From Amphiura filiformis (taxonomy: Eukaryota; Echinodermata; Ophiuroidea; Amphilepidida; Amphiuridae), in assembly GCF_039555335.1 (NCBI RefSeq), contig NW_027305506.1, forward strand, positions 868,001 to 932,000: DNA of 64,000 nt. Reading direction: 5' to 3'. The notes under the pieces are model-generated. The model searched no databases, was not told the DNA's origin, and saw only the letters and a list, made by a program, of their open reading frames with translations. A program made the translations under genes and the position numbers. Positions 10,331 to 22,347 of this stretch are shown piece by piece. Each line of letters starts with the position of its first letter. The first letter of the stretch is position 1.

Positions 10331-10572
10331 CTGTATCTCGTCTCAAGTTGAGAATGCCAGCAGTGCATTTACACGGATGCATCGACAGCGTGTGTGATTT
10401 GAACCTGCCACTGCGAAATGTACATGATATCCTCAGCTTGAGACGAGATGCATCGGCACCAATATAAGTTGTGTGTTGTCTCAAGTTGAGAGCTGATGAG
10501 AGTGCCATCAGTGCATTTTAAAAAAAAAGTGCAGTGATTTGTAGTGCGCTATGGCATGCACAGTGCCTAGAC

Positions 10573-11202
10573 CAGGCTTCCTCAAATAGATTTGTTGAAG
10601 CGCCACATGAAATAAAAGAAAACTGCAAAGCGCCACTCAATGGCTGCGAAGCCATCGCGGTGCCTGAAGTGGGCCCAGCTTTGATTTTCGGCTATATTTA
10701 GACCATCATATCTTCAATATGGTATATCCTATTAACTTCTAAGTTGCATATGTGGATTCTACACAAAAGTTAGCCCAGAATACAAATTTTCAGGGGTGTG
10801 GGATATATACTTTTGAAATTACGCCACCTTGAAAATCAAAGTAGACCTCGCGACGCGTTATTTTCGCGTGGCCCCCCCCTAAATTTCAAATTGATGTAAC
10901 GCGGAAACGAAAGGGAGTTACGACCTCAAATTTTCAGGTTTTTCATTTCTCAATAGTAGACTACCAGTACACAAAATAAGAAAAAAATCCATGAGTATGG
11001 GTTAACTTTCATGTTGAGTTGGCATGGAATGACTCTGGTGCAATATTTTGTACTATTGCCTGTCTTTACAAGGAGAACATTTGAATTTATTTATTTATTT
11101 ATTTTTTAAATAATTTTTTTTAAATCAGAACGGCGCCGCGCGCCACTCGGGAAGCCACGGCGCGCCACAAGTGGCGCGCGTGCCGCTATTTGCGGACCCC
11201 TG
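10573..11202. mobile_element. hAT-like non-autonomous transposon, 8-bp target duplication
   Basis: The element is 630 bp. GCCTAGAC lies on both sides (10565-10572 and 11203-11210). The ends are inverted repeats: CAGGCTTCCTCAAATAG against CAGGGGTCCGCAAATAG (complement of the right end). CAGGGGTC-type termini with an 8-bp duplication are typical of hAT elements. Near both ends the words gcgccac and gtggcgcgc repeat. It inserted into the larger TA-flanked element, so it is the younger of the two. It has no coding region. Confidence 0.9.
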
Positions 11203-11431
11203 GCCTAGACGTTGATCCACAAGCCTCTATACAGGTTGTCGCTGACCACTACGGCCCACATCATTCCATAAACCATTTAACAACAACACAGGGACTTTGC
11301 AGCTTCAAAAGCGCACACCCTAGACATTCCACAAATGACCATCGCAACCAGGATCAGTTCCCCGAGTTTCGTACGGGTGACAACGAGTCCAGGGGAATTT
11401 CAAGCTAACTCAATTTTTCCATGAGAGCGTA

Positions 11432-11505
11432 CTAGCCACCACTAGGGTTCGAACCAGCAACCTCTCGCACCATAGTTGAACGCCATCGATTGAGCTAGCT
11501 TGACT
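11432..11505 (-). mobile_element. tRNA-derived SINE head (fragment)
   Basis: Read on the minus strand, the segment carries an A-box-like TAGCTCAATCGATGG and a B-box-like GGTTCGAACCC at tRNA-like spacing. No SINE body or tail was recognised around it, so it is a fragment. It is not a clean tRNA clover-leaf. Confidence 0.5.
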
Positions 11506-11882
11506 GTGGCTGTGTTGTGGTTGTGTCACCAGCATACGGTCAAAATCGCCGCATGTGTATACACGAACATGCGTACAGTCAAAATCTACATGTTTGTATA
11601 TGCCCATGCGGCATTAGTTAGCATGTGCGAAATCCAACATGGCGCTACTCTCAACTTGAGACGAGACACTAGTTCTGTGTCTCGTTGCAAGTTGGCAGTA
11701 TGCCATGTGTGTATTTCACAGTGGCAGTTTTGAATCGCGTCCACTAACCAAATCCATCAGGGGGATTCAGGGCATGATATGCATGCGTAGATAGTGTCAA
11801 GCATTTTGTTCACTCGCTGGCGACATAACTGCGTAAACGCAGTCGCACCTATGGCACTCTCAACTTGAGACGAGACACGGTA

Positions 11883-13050
11883 TATTAATTGGGCCTTATT
11901 GCCTCCATGTACTCTCCTAATTTTGATCTACTTCACCCAAAATGTTTGAAATTTTGATCAAAAATAATGCTTTTTATCATTTTTTTTTTTTTTGGAAATT
12001 GAGCATTTTTTAAACATTTTTAGTGCAAATCTCTCAAAGTTGGTAAAAAAAACAGGTCCTTTTATTTTTATTTATTTTTCAAAAAAAACACTTTTTAGTT
12101 ACGTGGTTCGAAATAAGTTCTATGGAAATGTTACAATATGGCTTTAAATTAAAAAGCAGGTCATGTGTCTTATAGTGGGACCCCCTAGCCTAGCGTATCC
12201 TGTAACATCCAGAAAAATGTAGCAATTTCACCAATTTCTACATTATGTTACTGTAACTTTAAAACCATCCATAAACAGCACAATAGCAAAATCATACATT
12301 TTTTAAAAGCTAATATGTAGTTTTCATGGTAATATACAGGGTGGGTAAGAAAACATTTAAATAGGGTGAAAAACTAAAAATAGACATTTTTATTTTTTAT
12401 GTTACCGGTACCTCATGTAAAAATTTACAGACAAGTAGGCCTAGTATTACCGGTATTTAAAATAATGTCATAGACAAAACTATAGGCTTTCAAACCATAT
12501 AAAATTTTATGTACCCAGTAGTCATCTTATTGGCCAATTGATATATATATATACAGGGTGATCAAAAATCGACATGTTTTGTATTGAAAAAAACAACCAA
12601 GTATAATTAGGAAATATAAAATGTTCAAAATAAACATGATAAAGACATTCAGATTTGTTGAAAATGATCTCGTGTGAACTTGCTATTTTCATGGGATCTT
12701 AATGGCGCTTCGACTCACAGTATAAGAGTAGGGCCTAAAGAATGAAAAAAATGGCATGAGTGCTTTTTATCAAAGATCTAAGCCACAATATTAATAATGT
12801 GATGTCAATGTTTGGGATAATGTTTTGCACAATTTCCCAGTCACTGTGAATGTGTTAATTGTTTCATGAGGTTTTTTGGTCCAAAATTGCAAGAATTTTT
12901 TATCTCACAAACCGAAATTGTCAGGATGCTAAAAATTTGGCTTATAGTATCTTGAGGTAACAGGCTATCAACATGACCCACTTGTATCACCACTATACTT
13001 TTGTTCTAGTTAGAACTTAAATGCAGTTTTCATTGATTTGGAATTTTAAG
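11883..13050. other. no gene seen; two orphan TACAGGGTG ends
   Basis: AT-rich sequence. The words tacagggtgggtaag (about 12337) and tacagggtgatcaaaaa (about 12552) look like ends of Tc1/mariner-type elements, but I found no matching opposite ends. Confidence 0.45.
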
Positions 13051-13052
13051 TA

Positions 13053-13710
13053 CCGTATTCGTTTCATTAACCGCCCATGCCCCTATAAACGCCCACCCAG
13101 CGACTTTACTACACATGATCCTCTATCATTTATACGCAGAATCCATGCATGCAACTACTCGTGTATCAAACACAGGGCCTCTACACACAAAGTCCATATT
13201 CTGGGCCATTTTTGGGTGCCCGCTACGGCGGGGCCCCTTATATTTGGCATGACTTTGTAAAAAGCTTCTAATTTCGGTCTTGCTAGATTTACTTCACAAC
13301 TGTTTTGCTTAAAAATATGACCAGCTTAGAAATAAAAACACAACTTGCTTGGTTGTGATTTTGATTTTATTATTGTTTACTAATATGCATTGAATGCAAG
13401 TAGGCCTAAAGTAGTTCTATATACAGCGGGAATTAACGCTTGAAATAAGAAATTAATAAAAATGCCTTTATGTCTTTTCAAAACGCTTTTGAAGAGATGG
13501 CGCTATATGTCGCAGAGCCTATGATCCAGGTGAAGAGCTCCCCCCTCCCGGATTTCAGCACATCATATCATAGCTCCCATTGGGCGCCCCATTCCTTTTT
13601 TAAAGGAATTTTTATTTACATATGTAATTATGTAAACAATATAAAAAATAAGTGCCCGCCCAAAATGACTTTGTTTAAAGTGCCATGGACGGTTAATGGA
13701 ATGAATACGG
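13053..13710. mobile_element. TA-flanked MITE (Tc1/mariner-like)
   Basis: The 658-bp element has about 27-bp terminal inverted repeats, CCGTATTCGTTTCATTAACC at the left against CCGTATTCATTCCATTAACC on the right complement (three mismatches over 27 bp). TA occurs on each side (13051-13052, 13711-13712). Open frames of 79 and 91 codons inside it have no recognisable similarity. Confidence 0.88.
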
Positions 13711-13974
13711 TAATAGCAATAATATGTGATTTGCATAAAGAATAGATTCCTATTTAAATGTTAGTTTTCACTGATAGCTACTGATCACATTGTACCCTTT
13801 TGATTTCGAGCCGAACAAATGAGGTAAAACTATTTCATTCCAGCGCCTACAATGCGTGTATCAGCTCACTGAACGTATTATTGTCATGAATATTGGCGTA
13901 GTTTTTGGCGTTGATGATTTTTGCGCGTAATAAATACGCTCCATTATTATTATTATTAGTTTTAGACAGCTAGG

Positions 13975-14695
13975 ACGAACAAACAAGATGTAAGACGAAT
14001 AGCGATATGCACACAGATTATACGTCAAGACGGATAGCGCTTTATGTGTTTTATTTGATTTAAATCACGCTTGTTTGATTTAAATCGCAATTTAAATCAC
14101 ATGATTTTTTTTTAAAATCATTGATTTAAATCAACTTTTTAATTTTTTTGCCATTTTTGAATTTGATACACTAAGTCAATTTCATTCTTAAATTGACTAT
14201 TTTACTTCATTTCTAATTAATACTTCTACAACTTTTGGATACAATTCAATACATCTACATTGTATGATGACATTTTATCTATTGCTATAAATTCATCTTC
14301 AAGGCGCAGAATTCAATAGGTTTTTTCCCATGATTTTTGCCAAATTTTTTCTATAAAATTTTCACATGTAAAAACATGTTTTGAATGTTTGTGAATACCT
14401 GATAGGATTGCGCATATGCCTACATTCCACTGGTTGCTTTTGAATTTATCATGGGGTATTATAGCAGGCAGTTCTTGGGAATTAAAAGAATCAAAAAAAT
14501 TGATTTAAATCAAATAAATCCGATTTAAATTTAAAAAATCTGATTAAAAAAAAAAAATTAAATAAACAAAAATCATCAACCATGTATGTGTATAATCTCG
14601 CCGATTATATTTACTATCATGATTAATGGCAGAGCTTCACGCAGCTGATGTGATGTACAAACAAGACGTAAAATGAATAGCGATATGCATACAGT
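13975..14695. repeat. direct repeats flanking a GATTTAAATC-rich block
   Basis: A segment containing acaaacaagatgtaa, gaatagcgatatgca and acgtca occurs at about 13979-14030 and again at about 14657-14715. Between the two copies, about 14055-14140 and 14500-14545 are dense in the palindrome gatttaaatc and its variants, which probably are the ends of a fold-back element. The boundaries are uncertain. Confidence 0.5.
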
Positions 14696-15494
14696 GTATA
14701 CGGTACGTCAGTGATTCAGTGATTCAGTAGTAAACATGCACGCGATATGTTTATCCAGCACTCGATCAGTGAGGTCAGAATACAACCGGAGATCTCCGGT
14801 TTTAATATAAATGTTGTTTTCCTGCAATTGCTGTAGCACTTCAAGCTTAGTCTTTAACAGGGCATTTATGTATACCAGTGGCCATTACAATGGTGCAAAA
14901 AGTAGAAATTCAAAAAAAATTGAGGGCGTTGCTGTGGAGCAAATCACACATTATGGCTTTTAGTTGTTAGTTCTATTATGCAATTATCATGTTGCTCAAT
15001 GCCTGACACTCATGTGGAATGTGTGAGAGTTGGCAGCCCTACTTAGAGTAATTTTAAAATGTCTTAGTCTTAGACTGCATTGCTACCGGTATCCCTTTTT
15101 GATAAAAAATCCACCCAGCTATGCCCTTCCATAAAACCCAACACATCCCCAGTGACTACTTGTATCATTGTGAGATGAGCTGATATGGGAGTATGAATTT
15201 CCAAAAGGGGCTATGAAGTAGACTAAAAATGACTAGATCTATCCACCTTAAAATTATAAAATTATTTGCATGAGCACAAGACTATAACCCTAGCACATGG
15301 AGGACCTAGATGTGGCAGATTATTAGCGACAATTCATTGGTCTGCCTTTTGTACATTCAATAAAAAAAATTGGAACTCATGAGCTAGTCTCCTACACAGC
15401 CAGTTTGCGTCGGTCTGACACTCGTCGATCCTCCTAACAAACAGTCTGCAAAAGAGCACATATAACGACTCTTCTGATTGGTTCCCCATATTTC
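14696..15494. other. no gene seen; one dispersed repeat segment
   Basis: Around 14885-14965 a segment (ttgagggcgttgctgtggag, then cacattatggctttt) recurs at about 55645-55730. Otherwise nothing is supported. Confidence 0.45.
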
Positions 15495-15680
15495 GGGGAA
15501 ACGGAAGTGACTGTTGACCTGATCAATTTGATTTGACCTTTGAACAGCTGATTGATTTCGTTCGCCGTAGCACGATCTGTCAACACACTGTCAACGCGAG
15601 CAGATTTGATTGAAAATTGAACGAATTTTCAACATCTATTTGGTAATTTTGAGCACGAAAGAAAATCTCAAGACGAGAAA
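15495..15680 (+). promoter_or_regulatory. possible promoter and untranslated first exon
   Basis: An ETS-type site ACGGAAGTGAC lies at about 15501-15511. About 170 bp downstream is a strong splice donor, GTAAGT, at 15681. Between them I find no ATG, which is what a 5' untranslated exon would look like. The next plausible exon is at 17487-17578. This is inference from signals only; I recognise no gene, and such signals arise by chance. Confidence 0.25.
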
Positions 15681-15689
15681 GTAAGTACT

Positions 15690-16814
15690 TAACGAACTGA
15701 TTTCTGTTGATTTTATTGGTACAGCTCGACAGGCGCAGCCGCAGGCTAGGTCCACCAGTCATGATAGTCCCGTCTAAAATTCCTGCATGATACATCTGTA
15801 CATTACAATGTTTACATCATTTCACATTTGTACATGGCACACATACTATTACACTGGAATATTATAAATATATTATAATACTAGCTATTGCATGCATGCA
15901 TGATACTCTACATACTGATTCTGTCTGATGGCATGGCGTTTGGAGTACATGAGTAAACCTTTGACGAGAGTGTACATCACAAAATTTACTCAGTCATTTG
16001 TTGGAACACACTTGTCTGATTGTTGTCTGCAGAGGTGATCTGCTGATGTGGAGTCAGTGGAAATTTACAAATTAACTTTGTGCCGTACATAACACATTGT
16101 TAGCTCTGACTTTGCAACATCACGGTACGTACGGGCTCATCAAAGGTTTACTACAACATATTATACTTAGGGATTCTTCGGGGTTCGGGATGTGGTGCGA
16201 GGTGACAGTGTTAATTTATAAACGTTTGATTGTGTGTGTAATTACACAATACACATGAACGCTTGTACGAGAAGTCTAGCTTCGAATTTGTCACAGATAG
16301 CTTCACACTATTTAAAGACGAGTCCTGAGCTATCAAAATCTAGTACTTAGAAATCAATGGCTAGGGAAGCTGTAAGTAAATACAGCCGATCACTGCTGGA
16401 GATCGTATCAAAAATGTTGCTAAAATTGCAGTTTGCACTTCAACTAAATATTAGACTGTTAAAAATAGGCAGCATTTCCTTAAAATACACAGTTGACTCA
16501 ATCAAATTTTAACTTGCATCAAAATCAGCAGAAATATTACATGTCAGATCACTGAAATAATGATATACAGCAAATGGACTCGAGCATGATAGCATCGAAG
16601 CGTACAAAGCTGTACATGTAAAACTATTGTGTGCAAATTTGAAGCTAGAGTTCTCAAGTAAGTAGTAAGCAAACGTTACTGTCTCGATTCTCGAATGGTA
16701 CAAATCCTGGTCCCATGGGAGTATGGTGGGAATTTTTTTTTCACTTGTGAAGTCCCCGATTTTGGCATTCTGAATCTAACTCAAAATTAGTAACAATTTT
16801 ATCTCAGTATCATT
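15690..16814. other. no gene seen
   Basis: If the first exon above is real, this is intron. A 51-codon frame starting at 16357 has no similarity that I recognise. Confidence 0.4.
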
Positions 16815-17240
16815 AAATCGGATATTGTACCGTGACGTGGATCGGATATCAGTCCAAAAAAAATTTTAATTATTTTTTTTTGCAAAGTTTTCTGCAACTT
16901 TGAAGAACCTGTGGACCTATTCTGAGGTGCTAGCATAGTTAATTTGAAGAAAAAAATTTGGAAAAAATTACGAAAACATTACAGTTTGTTATCCAATATG
17001 CAAACTATCAACAAATGTTTACCTCTTAGCTCTTCATCTATTAGGCCTACATAATTATTATAAATGCATGGAAAATTGTAATTGTTTCTGATCTTAGCAC
17101 CTCAGAATAGGTCCAGTGGTTCTTCAAAGTCGCTGGAAACTTTGGGAAAATTTTTTTAAAAATTGAATTAAATTTTTTTTTAAACTGATATCGGATCAGA
17201 TATTGGCCGGTATTATTTACATCGATATCCAATCGGTAGA
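16815..17240. mobile_element. fold-back element with ~115-bp arms
   Basis: The left arm (about 16840-16935) and right arm (about 17088-17190) are inverted copies. They share gacctattctgaggtgcta, aacttt-gaagaacc and gatatcagt with T-rich stretches. The arms have diverged noticeably, so the element is not recent. No coding region. Confidence 0.75.
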
Positions 17241-17486
17241 CAGTTCTGCCATATCGGTTGAGGCCTAGAGATAAATCAGGTTTAGCTAGCTCAAGTTGAG
17301 TGCCGGTTAATATACCATATCCAATTAGAGCGCCAGCTCAGGGCACAATTTTTTAGCAAACATGAGGAATTGGTAAATGGGGATATACCCCCTAAAAAGT
17401 TTTTTACTCATTTTATGATGAAAACATCATTTGTGAGAAAAAAACTGCTATTTATTAAATCATTAATTTGTGTATTTGGTTTGCAG

Positions 17487-17578
17487 TTGACCAAGATGAC
17501 ATCTGATGAACAACAGTAATGGAGATGGCTTGATGCAACACGATCTTGGGTTTCTGACAGACAGTGACCTGTTACTTT
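17487..17578 (+). other. candidate 92-nt coding exon, unrecognised gene
   Basis: A tttggtttgcag acceptor ends at 17486 and a GTAAGT donor begins at 17579. One frame is open from an ATG at 17506 and reads MNNSNGDGLMQHDLGFLTD before SDLLL, leaving one base over. An earlier ATG at 17496 in another frame has a better context but stops after seven codons. The peptide matches nothing I know. A second candidate exon at 26358-26472 would continue this frame. Real splice signals and composition are suggestive only. Confidence 0.25.
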
Positions 17579-18565
17579 GTAAGTAAAAACATTCTTAATG
17601 TCAACTCATTTTTTCCTTTAGAATCATGCCAACAGCAAAACACCATAGAGTATAATGGTGAAATTAAGAATGGTGGAATATAAATAAGCCTAGATAAGAC
17701 AAGCAACTAAACAACTGGAAGAGGCTACATTACGCTAAACAATCACAGAAAAGCTTGAAAATGTGAAAAACATAATCTATGGCAGCACATTAAAATGGCT
17801 CTTTTTACTTGTTTTTGATTTGAAAGAAAAAATACTAAATCCCCATAATGTCACTGATTCAATGATACGTAATGAGACGTCTCAGCACTCACTTTATTGG
17901 TGAATAAATCTCCATGCAGACATTTATCAGACCCATTTAATATATTATGTTTAATTGTTATTATTGTCTTACAGGAGCATGCATGATGATTTGGAAATTG
18001 GACCTTGTGATGGCCACCTTGAACAACTGATTTTTGAATCAACAGACAGAACAGAACTATTATTGCTGATTATTCAGTGGATTATGTAGCCTACTGATTT
18101 GTCACATACTTCTCAAATAGCAATTAGATGTAAAGTTACAGCATTCAGCAATTGAGAAAAATCAGACAAAAACACTTGTTTGGCCTGTATGAAAATGAAT
18201 TGTGCAGAAACACAGAACACAAAATGATTGTGTTCATGGAGAACAAAACTAAAAGGGCTCCAGTATTACTCGAAAAATTACATCAACAATGTACCGGGTA
18301 CACATGTATAACACTCAAAGATTATGACACAGGAATTTGATTTAATACAGGGCCTCTGAAAGAACTGCAGTCAGAAAATTTAATTTTTGAGTACCGTAAT
18401 TAATTTTGCTACAAAAAAATTAAAAAGGTGTATGTTGTTACGTGGTAAAGCATCTGTCACTTACTTTTTAATTTTGAAAATCAACGGTTTGGTTCAGGAA
18501 CCAAACTAGGAACAATAATTTCAGAGAGTACAGTTCTGTATTTAAGTTTTTTTTTTATTGTTTTG
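17579..18565. other. no supported gene; weak exon-like signals
   Basis: A gtcttacag acceptor ends at 17974. It is followed by a 36-codon frame from an ATG at 17979 to a stop at 18087 with no donor after it. It does not join the 17487-17578 exon in frame, so I do not call it. Confidence 0.3.
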
Positions 18566-19105
18566 GTTTTGGAGTGTCCCTGTACTAGAGCTAAATGCTA
18601 GGATCAGTCTTCATTGACATTTAAAACAAAAGATAAGAAAAATAAGGCCCCAGTGTTTTTGCAAAGCTATAATTTGGTGTGTTCATGAGATACTCTATTA
18701 ATGATTTCAAAATGCATTTGTATCCATTTTGAAATCATTAATAGAGTATGACATGAACACATTATATATAACTATTTGCATATTAAAAACACTAGGGCCT
18801 ATTATTTTTTCTTATTCTTTTTAAATATCAACCATGAATGATCCTAGCATTTAGGCCTAAAAATTGTTTGATTGACATTTGAAAAATTAGGGTAGGTCGG
18901 TCAGCATTTTTTCCCTTTTTTTTTTCTTCGTTTTTGCACCCGCTTTTTAAGCTGTAAATTGCGTATGATAAAGGCCTTGGAACTTTAAAAAAAAGGTTTT
19001 TTTATTATTATTTTTTTAGGGTGTTTAAGTTTAGGGTCGCTCGGGTTACGCCAATCAAACAAATTTTTAAGGCCTTAGCTCTAGGGTCCAGGGACACAAA
19101 AAAAC
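18566..19105. repeat. long palindrome (~140-bp arms) split by an insertion
   Basis: The left arm runs about 18566-18712 and the right arm begins at about 18727. Shared words are ctctattaatgatttcaaaa, gtgttcatg, aaacact-gggcc and ctaaatgctaggatca. The outermost part of the right arm, with agctctagggtccagggaca, lies beyond an insert at 18859-19070. The arms have clearly diverged. It could be an old fold-back transposon. Confidence 0.8.
18859..19070. mobile_element. 212-bp inverted-repeat element nested in the palindrome
   Basis: The ends AAAAATTGTTTGATTG and CAATCAAACAAATTTTTAA are inverted. GGCCT flanks both sides (18854-18858 and 19071-19075). Removing it restores the pairing of the surrounding palindrome arms, which supports the boundaries. 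The interior contains ggtcggtcagcattttt, a word also seen near 35519 and 35724. Confidence 0.7.
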
Positions 19106-19277
19106 AAAAAAAATAAATAACTAAATAAATTAATTAAATGTTTTTAAATAGCCCGACGGGCCACATGGAGATAAAACCCAATAGCCCAATGGAAAATTTG
19201 GTAGCCATGGCTATCGGGCTATCGCTTATTCCAACCCCTTCAACTTGCAGTTTCTTGTATTCACAGTTTCAAACATT

Positions 19278-19378
19278 TACAGCCTACGGGACAAAAAACA
19301 TTTTTGCAGGCAAAAATAAAACCCATGATCTTTCATGATTTTTATTTTTGCCTGCAAAAATATTTTTGTCCCATAGGT
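19278..19378. repeat. fold-back, ~48-bp arms
   Basis: cctacgggacaaaaaacatt and gcaggcaaaaataaaa pair with gcctgcaaaaat and tttgtcccatagg around a short loop. Pairing is close to perfect. Small open frames on both strands here are only the hairpin read through. Confidence 0.9.
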
Positions 19379-20840
19379 TTGTAGGATTGTATATTAAATT
19401 GCAGACCACGATGATGCATGAAAAGAGTACCCTTTCCTGCAGATTGTTGCTCGATGATGACAACACATTTATTCTGAGTAGTTCCCAGGTATTAACACTG
19501 AAGCAAATTCAAACAAACTAAAATAATTATGCTTGTAATTATTATTCTTTCTTTCCATTGTTACACATACAAAGTCATGAAATACAAAGTCATGATTGTT
19601 ATTAAATGCCATCTGTAATTACCAACAGTATTACCAGTGCTTGTGTTATCAAATATAATTATTTCAATAGTGTATGAAAAGTAAATCTTCAGATACCATG
19701 AAAAGAGGTTGAATAAAATGTACTTTTTATATACCATGGTCATTTATTAGTCAGATTATAGTCATTCATCTCTCATCAATGTCCTTACTAGTTCCTGACA
19801 GACCTCAACAGCATGTACATGTGATCACAATTCACTATAAAATATTTGGCTGACCAACTGAGAGTTAATTCCAGGACCTATGTTACCAGAAACACATTTA
19901 AAGTCTAAATGAAACAAGTGAACCTTGACCCTTTTTAAAAGAGATGAAACTAAATTTCCTATCAAGAGGTGGAAATTACACATTTCATGTAGACCTCAAG
20001 GCCATCTATTGCCACACAATGAGTTAGTGGAAGTATTTCATAGGGTATGAAAATACTTGCATTTTTTCTGACAATAAGTTGAGCTGTGAACAGATGTAAG
20101 AATGGCCAGATGATTTCGCTGTGAATTTTGTACCAATTACATGCTATTAAGGTGCACTGAAAGTGGTACTATGGTGTAATTTAAAGAGTTCACAGTGGTG
20201 CACTCATTGGAGATTTGAGAATCACTGAATAAACATGATTCTCAGCTTCTGTCTATCCAGTCTAACAAAGCTTCATAATATCAATCCTTATTCATTTGTT
20301 GCCACAGTTCACTGCATAAATTTAGTTTCTAAATTGGAATGTGTTAAATTAAAAGTTGTTTGTGGAGTGCTTGTTGCCACACCAGTGTACATCGGACTAA
20401 TAACGCAGAATGTGGAACCTCATATTGCTGACTCCCAGGTGGCTTCTGTAAGTTTCCCAGGCTTGGTCAACCACTCGGCTTACCACCTCAACCTGTAAAT
20501 TTTAAAGGAAAAAGAATAAAATATTTTTATTGTTTAAAATCAAACAATTTTTTGGTAAATTGAAAATGATACACTGTGACTGGTCACATACTGGTTGCAG
20601 ATCAGGTGGACTGTAGGTACATTTTTATAGCTAGTCAAACTTTAAAAATTACCTCCCAACATTTGGTTTACTCAGTGGCATTCATTTGTAAACTTAAATT
20701 GTTTCCCAATTTTGGAAAAATCTCAGTAGGTCAGCCCCATAGAACAGGGTTTTATTTTTTCGTCACCTATTTTAAAATCAAACCTCCCTTTGGCCTACCA
20801 AAAAAACTCCCCCCAATTCACCACCCTGCGGTACATATAA
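19379..20840. other. no supported gene
   Basis: Mostly AT-rich single-copy-like sequence. An 87-codon frame at 20235-20498 lacks recognisable similarity. A 46-nt segment at about 19443-19488 has acceptor- and donor-like edges and an open frame, but it joins no other candidate in phase. Confidence 0.4.
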
Positions 20841-21156
20841 GGGGCTGTGCAATAATTATGAGCCCTGGAGGGTAAAATTGGGGGTGCTAGGAATTTTTGG
20901 CACACATTCATGTGGCGCCTTTTAAATAAAACGCTCTAAAAAGGCTTAGGAAAACAGTACGGAAATGCTTAAATACGCAAATATTCCTGCTTGCTGCGCT
21001 CGCAACATGTATCTTGTATCTTAGGATCCCCAAAATTTGGTATGCGGCCATGCGCAAGGGGGGGGGGCAAATAATTTTGGCAGGTTGAGGCAAGCAATTT
21101 TTGGCGAACCGTTCGGAAATTTACCCTCCCCCCGGCTCATAATTATTGCACAGCCC
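20841..21156. mobile_element. MITE family C, copy 1, TAA target duplication
   Basis: The terminal inverted repeats GGGGCTGTGCAATAATTATG and its complement extend about 30 bp, including agccctgg and the complement of ctcataattattg. TAA lies on both sides (20838-20840, 21157-21159). A 3-bp TWA duplication with short size suggests a PIF/Harbinger-like MITE. The interior has aatttttggcacaca. A second copy lies at 26596-27023. Confidence 0.88.
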
Positions 21157-21171
21157 TAATTATTAGACGGA

Positions 21172-21294
21172 AGGTCATCAGTTCAAATCATCCTCCAGAC
21201 ATGCTCCAGAAGACATGCAAATGCATTTGCATGTCTTCTGGAGCGCCGGTCTGGAGGTCAGTGGGGGATGATTTGAACTAATGACCTTCCATGC
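21172..21294. repeat. long hairpin with 20-bp perfect core
   Basis: The core ctccagaagacatgcaaatg is followed directly by its exact complement. The arms extend outward through ccagac, gatgatttgaac and aaggtcat words, with a small insertion in the right arm. It lies between two MITEs. Confidence 0.9.
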
Positions 21295-21374
21295 AAGCAC
21301 CTTACACCCATCGAATGTGTGTCATCGGCCCTCAGACTGTAGGATTCAATTCATGTAAAGCACCTAGTATAAGG

Positions 21375-21834
21375 GGCTGGCATTTTCTTCAGAAGGGGGT
21401 CCCAAATATGTCAGTGACCAGAGTCAATTTTTTATGACCCCCCTATCGTGGCCAAAACTTTTTAACAACCCCCTTATCTTGGGTCAAAAATTTTTATGAC
21501 CAACCCCACCCCCACCCCCTTCCACCTACACGCACTCAAGACAAATCATTCATTGCCGGAACTAAAGCGGAGTGCGCCAAAGGCTAAGAGCGATGAAGAC
21601 GCGTGAAGTGCATAAAAAATTTGCATTATATAGCTATAGATTGTATGCACATTTTGATTGTGAAGTTAAGAATGCGCACGCAGCGCGTGAAAATTTTAGT
21701 CGCCAGCCCTTAATAATTCTACAAACCCCTATTTTGGGTGTTAAAAAATTATAACCCCCTATTTTTGGTCTAAAAATTGTATGACCCCCCCAAGTATATT
21801 TGAGACCCACCCCCTTCCGAAGAAAATGCCAGCC
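21375..21834. mobile_element. 460-bp MITE with ~38-bp inverted repeats
   Basis: The left end GGCTGGCATTTTCTTCAGAA and the complement of the right end GGCTGGCATTTTCTTCGGAA continue into GGGGGTCCCAAATAT-like sequence. The interior has repeated words of the type gacccccctat and aaaaatt-tatgacc. I could not identify a clear target duplication (cacctag precedes and acctaa follows). Confidence 0.85.
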
Positions 21835-21968
21835 ACCTAATTATTTAATTAAATATAAATATACTCACGTCACTTTTAAGCTTTCTTAGATCAGCACAAA
21901 ACTGCCCTGTCTCTGTCGCGATCGTGCTTCAGCTGTCTGCCGCGCCGGTCACGGTAAATCCATACAAA

Positions 21969-22347
21969 TTCTTCTTCTTCTTCTTCCTTATAAGTGCCTC
22001 CCTCATATGTATGAGTATTATCGCACTGCGTACAGACAAGTTAAGCAAGCTGTACTTATTTTTACTCTGGAACCTAGAGTAGATGAGTGTATTTTGAAGT
22101 ACAGTCAACATGACCGGGATGATCCCCTGCTCTTTTCGAATAGCCTGTGACGTTCTTTAACGTGCACACTACATTAATGTGAGAAAATATGCATGTACAC
22201 AGGACCGACAGCTTAAAGTGCCCTCCGAAGCACTAAGCAAGTAGAGTGAAGTGTCTTGCTCAAGGACACAAAGAGCCGGACCTGGGATTCGAACCCTTGA
22301 CCCTTGGGTTCACAGTCCTATGCCTTAACCACTAGGCCACGCTCTCC
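21969..22347 (-). mobile_element. tRNA-derived SINE, full-looking copy, minus strand
   Basis: Read on the minus strand it starts GGAGAGCGTGGCCTAGTGG (A-box region), has a B-box AGGGTTCGAATCCC, then CTTGAGCAAGACACTTCACT, a common body motif of invertebrate SINEs. It ends in a GAA repeat tail (TTC run at about 21969-21986 on the plus strand). Length is about 380 bp. Pol III promoter boxes are intact by eye. It would depend on a LINE for movement; neither local LINE tail obviously matches its end. Confidence 0.85.

Larger units (their letters stand above)
10331..11880. mobile_element. TA-flanked inverted-repeat element (Tc1/mariner-like MITE) with nested insertions
   Basis: The left end CTGTATCTCGTCTCAAGTTG and the right end (complement CCGTGTCTCGTCTCAAGTTG) form about 29-bp inverted repeats with three mismatches. 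TA flanks both sides (10329-10330 and 11881-11882). Extra internal copies of the CTCAAGTTGAGA palindrome at about 10434, 10480 and 11652-11695 suggest that two or more small copies have merged here. A complete hAT-like element sits inside at 10573-11202 and a tRNA-like SINE head near 11432-11505. No transposase is visible. Confidence 0.75.

Noticed and set aside
12337-12575. Two TACAGGGTG words as ends of one transposon
   Set aside because: Both face the same way and no opposite-facing partner was found.
17975-18089. 36-codon frame after a good acceptor
   Set aside because: No donor follows, and it cannot be joined in phase to the nearby candidate exon.
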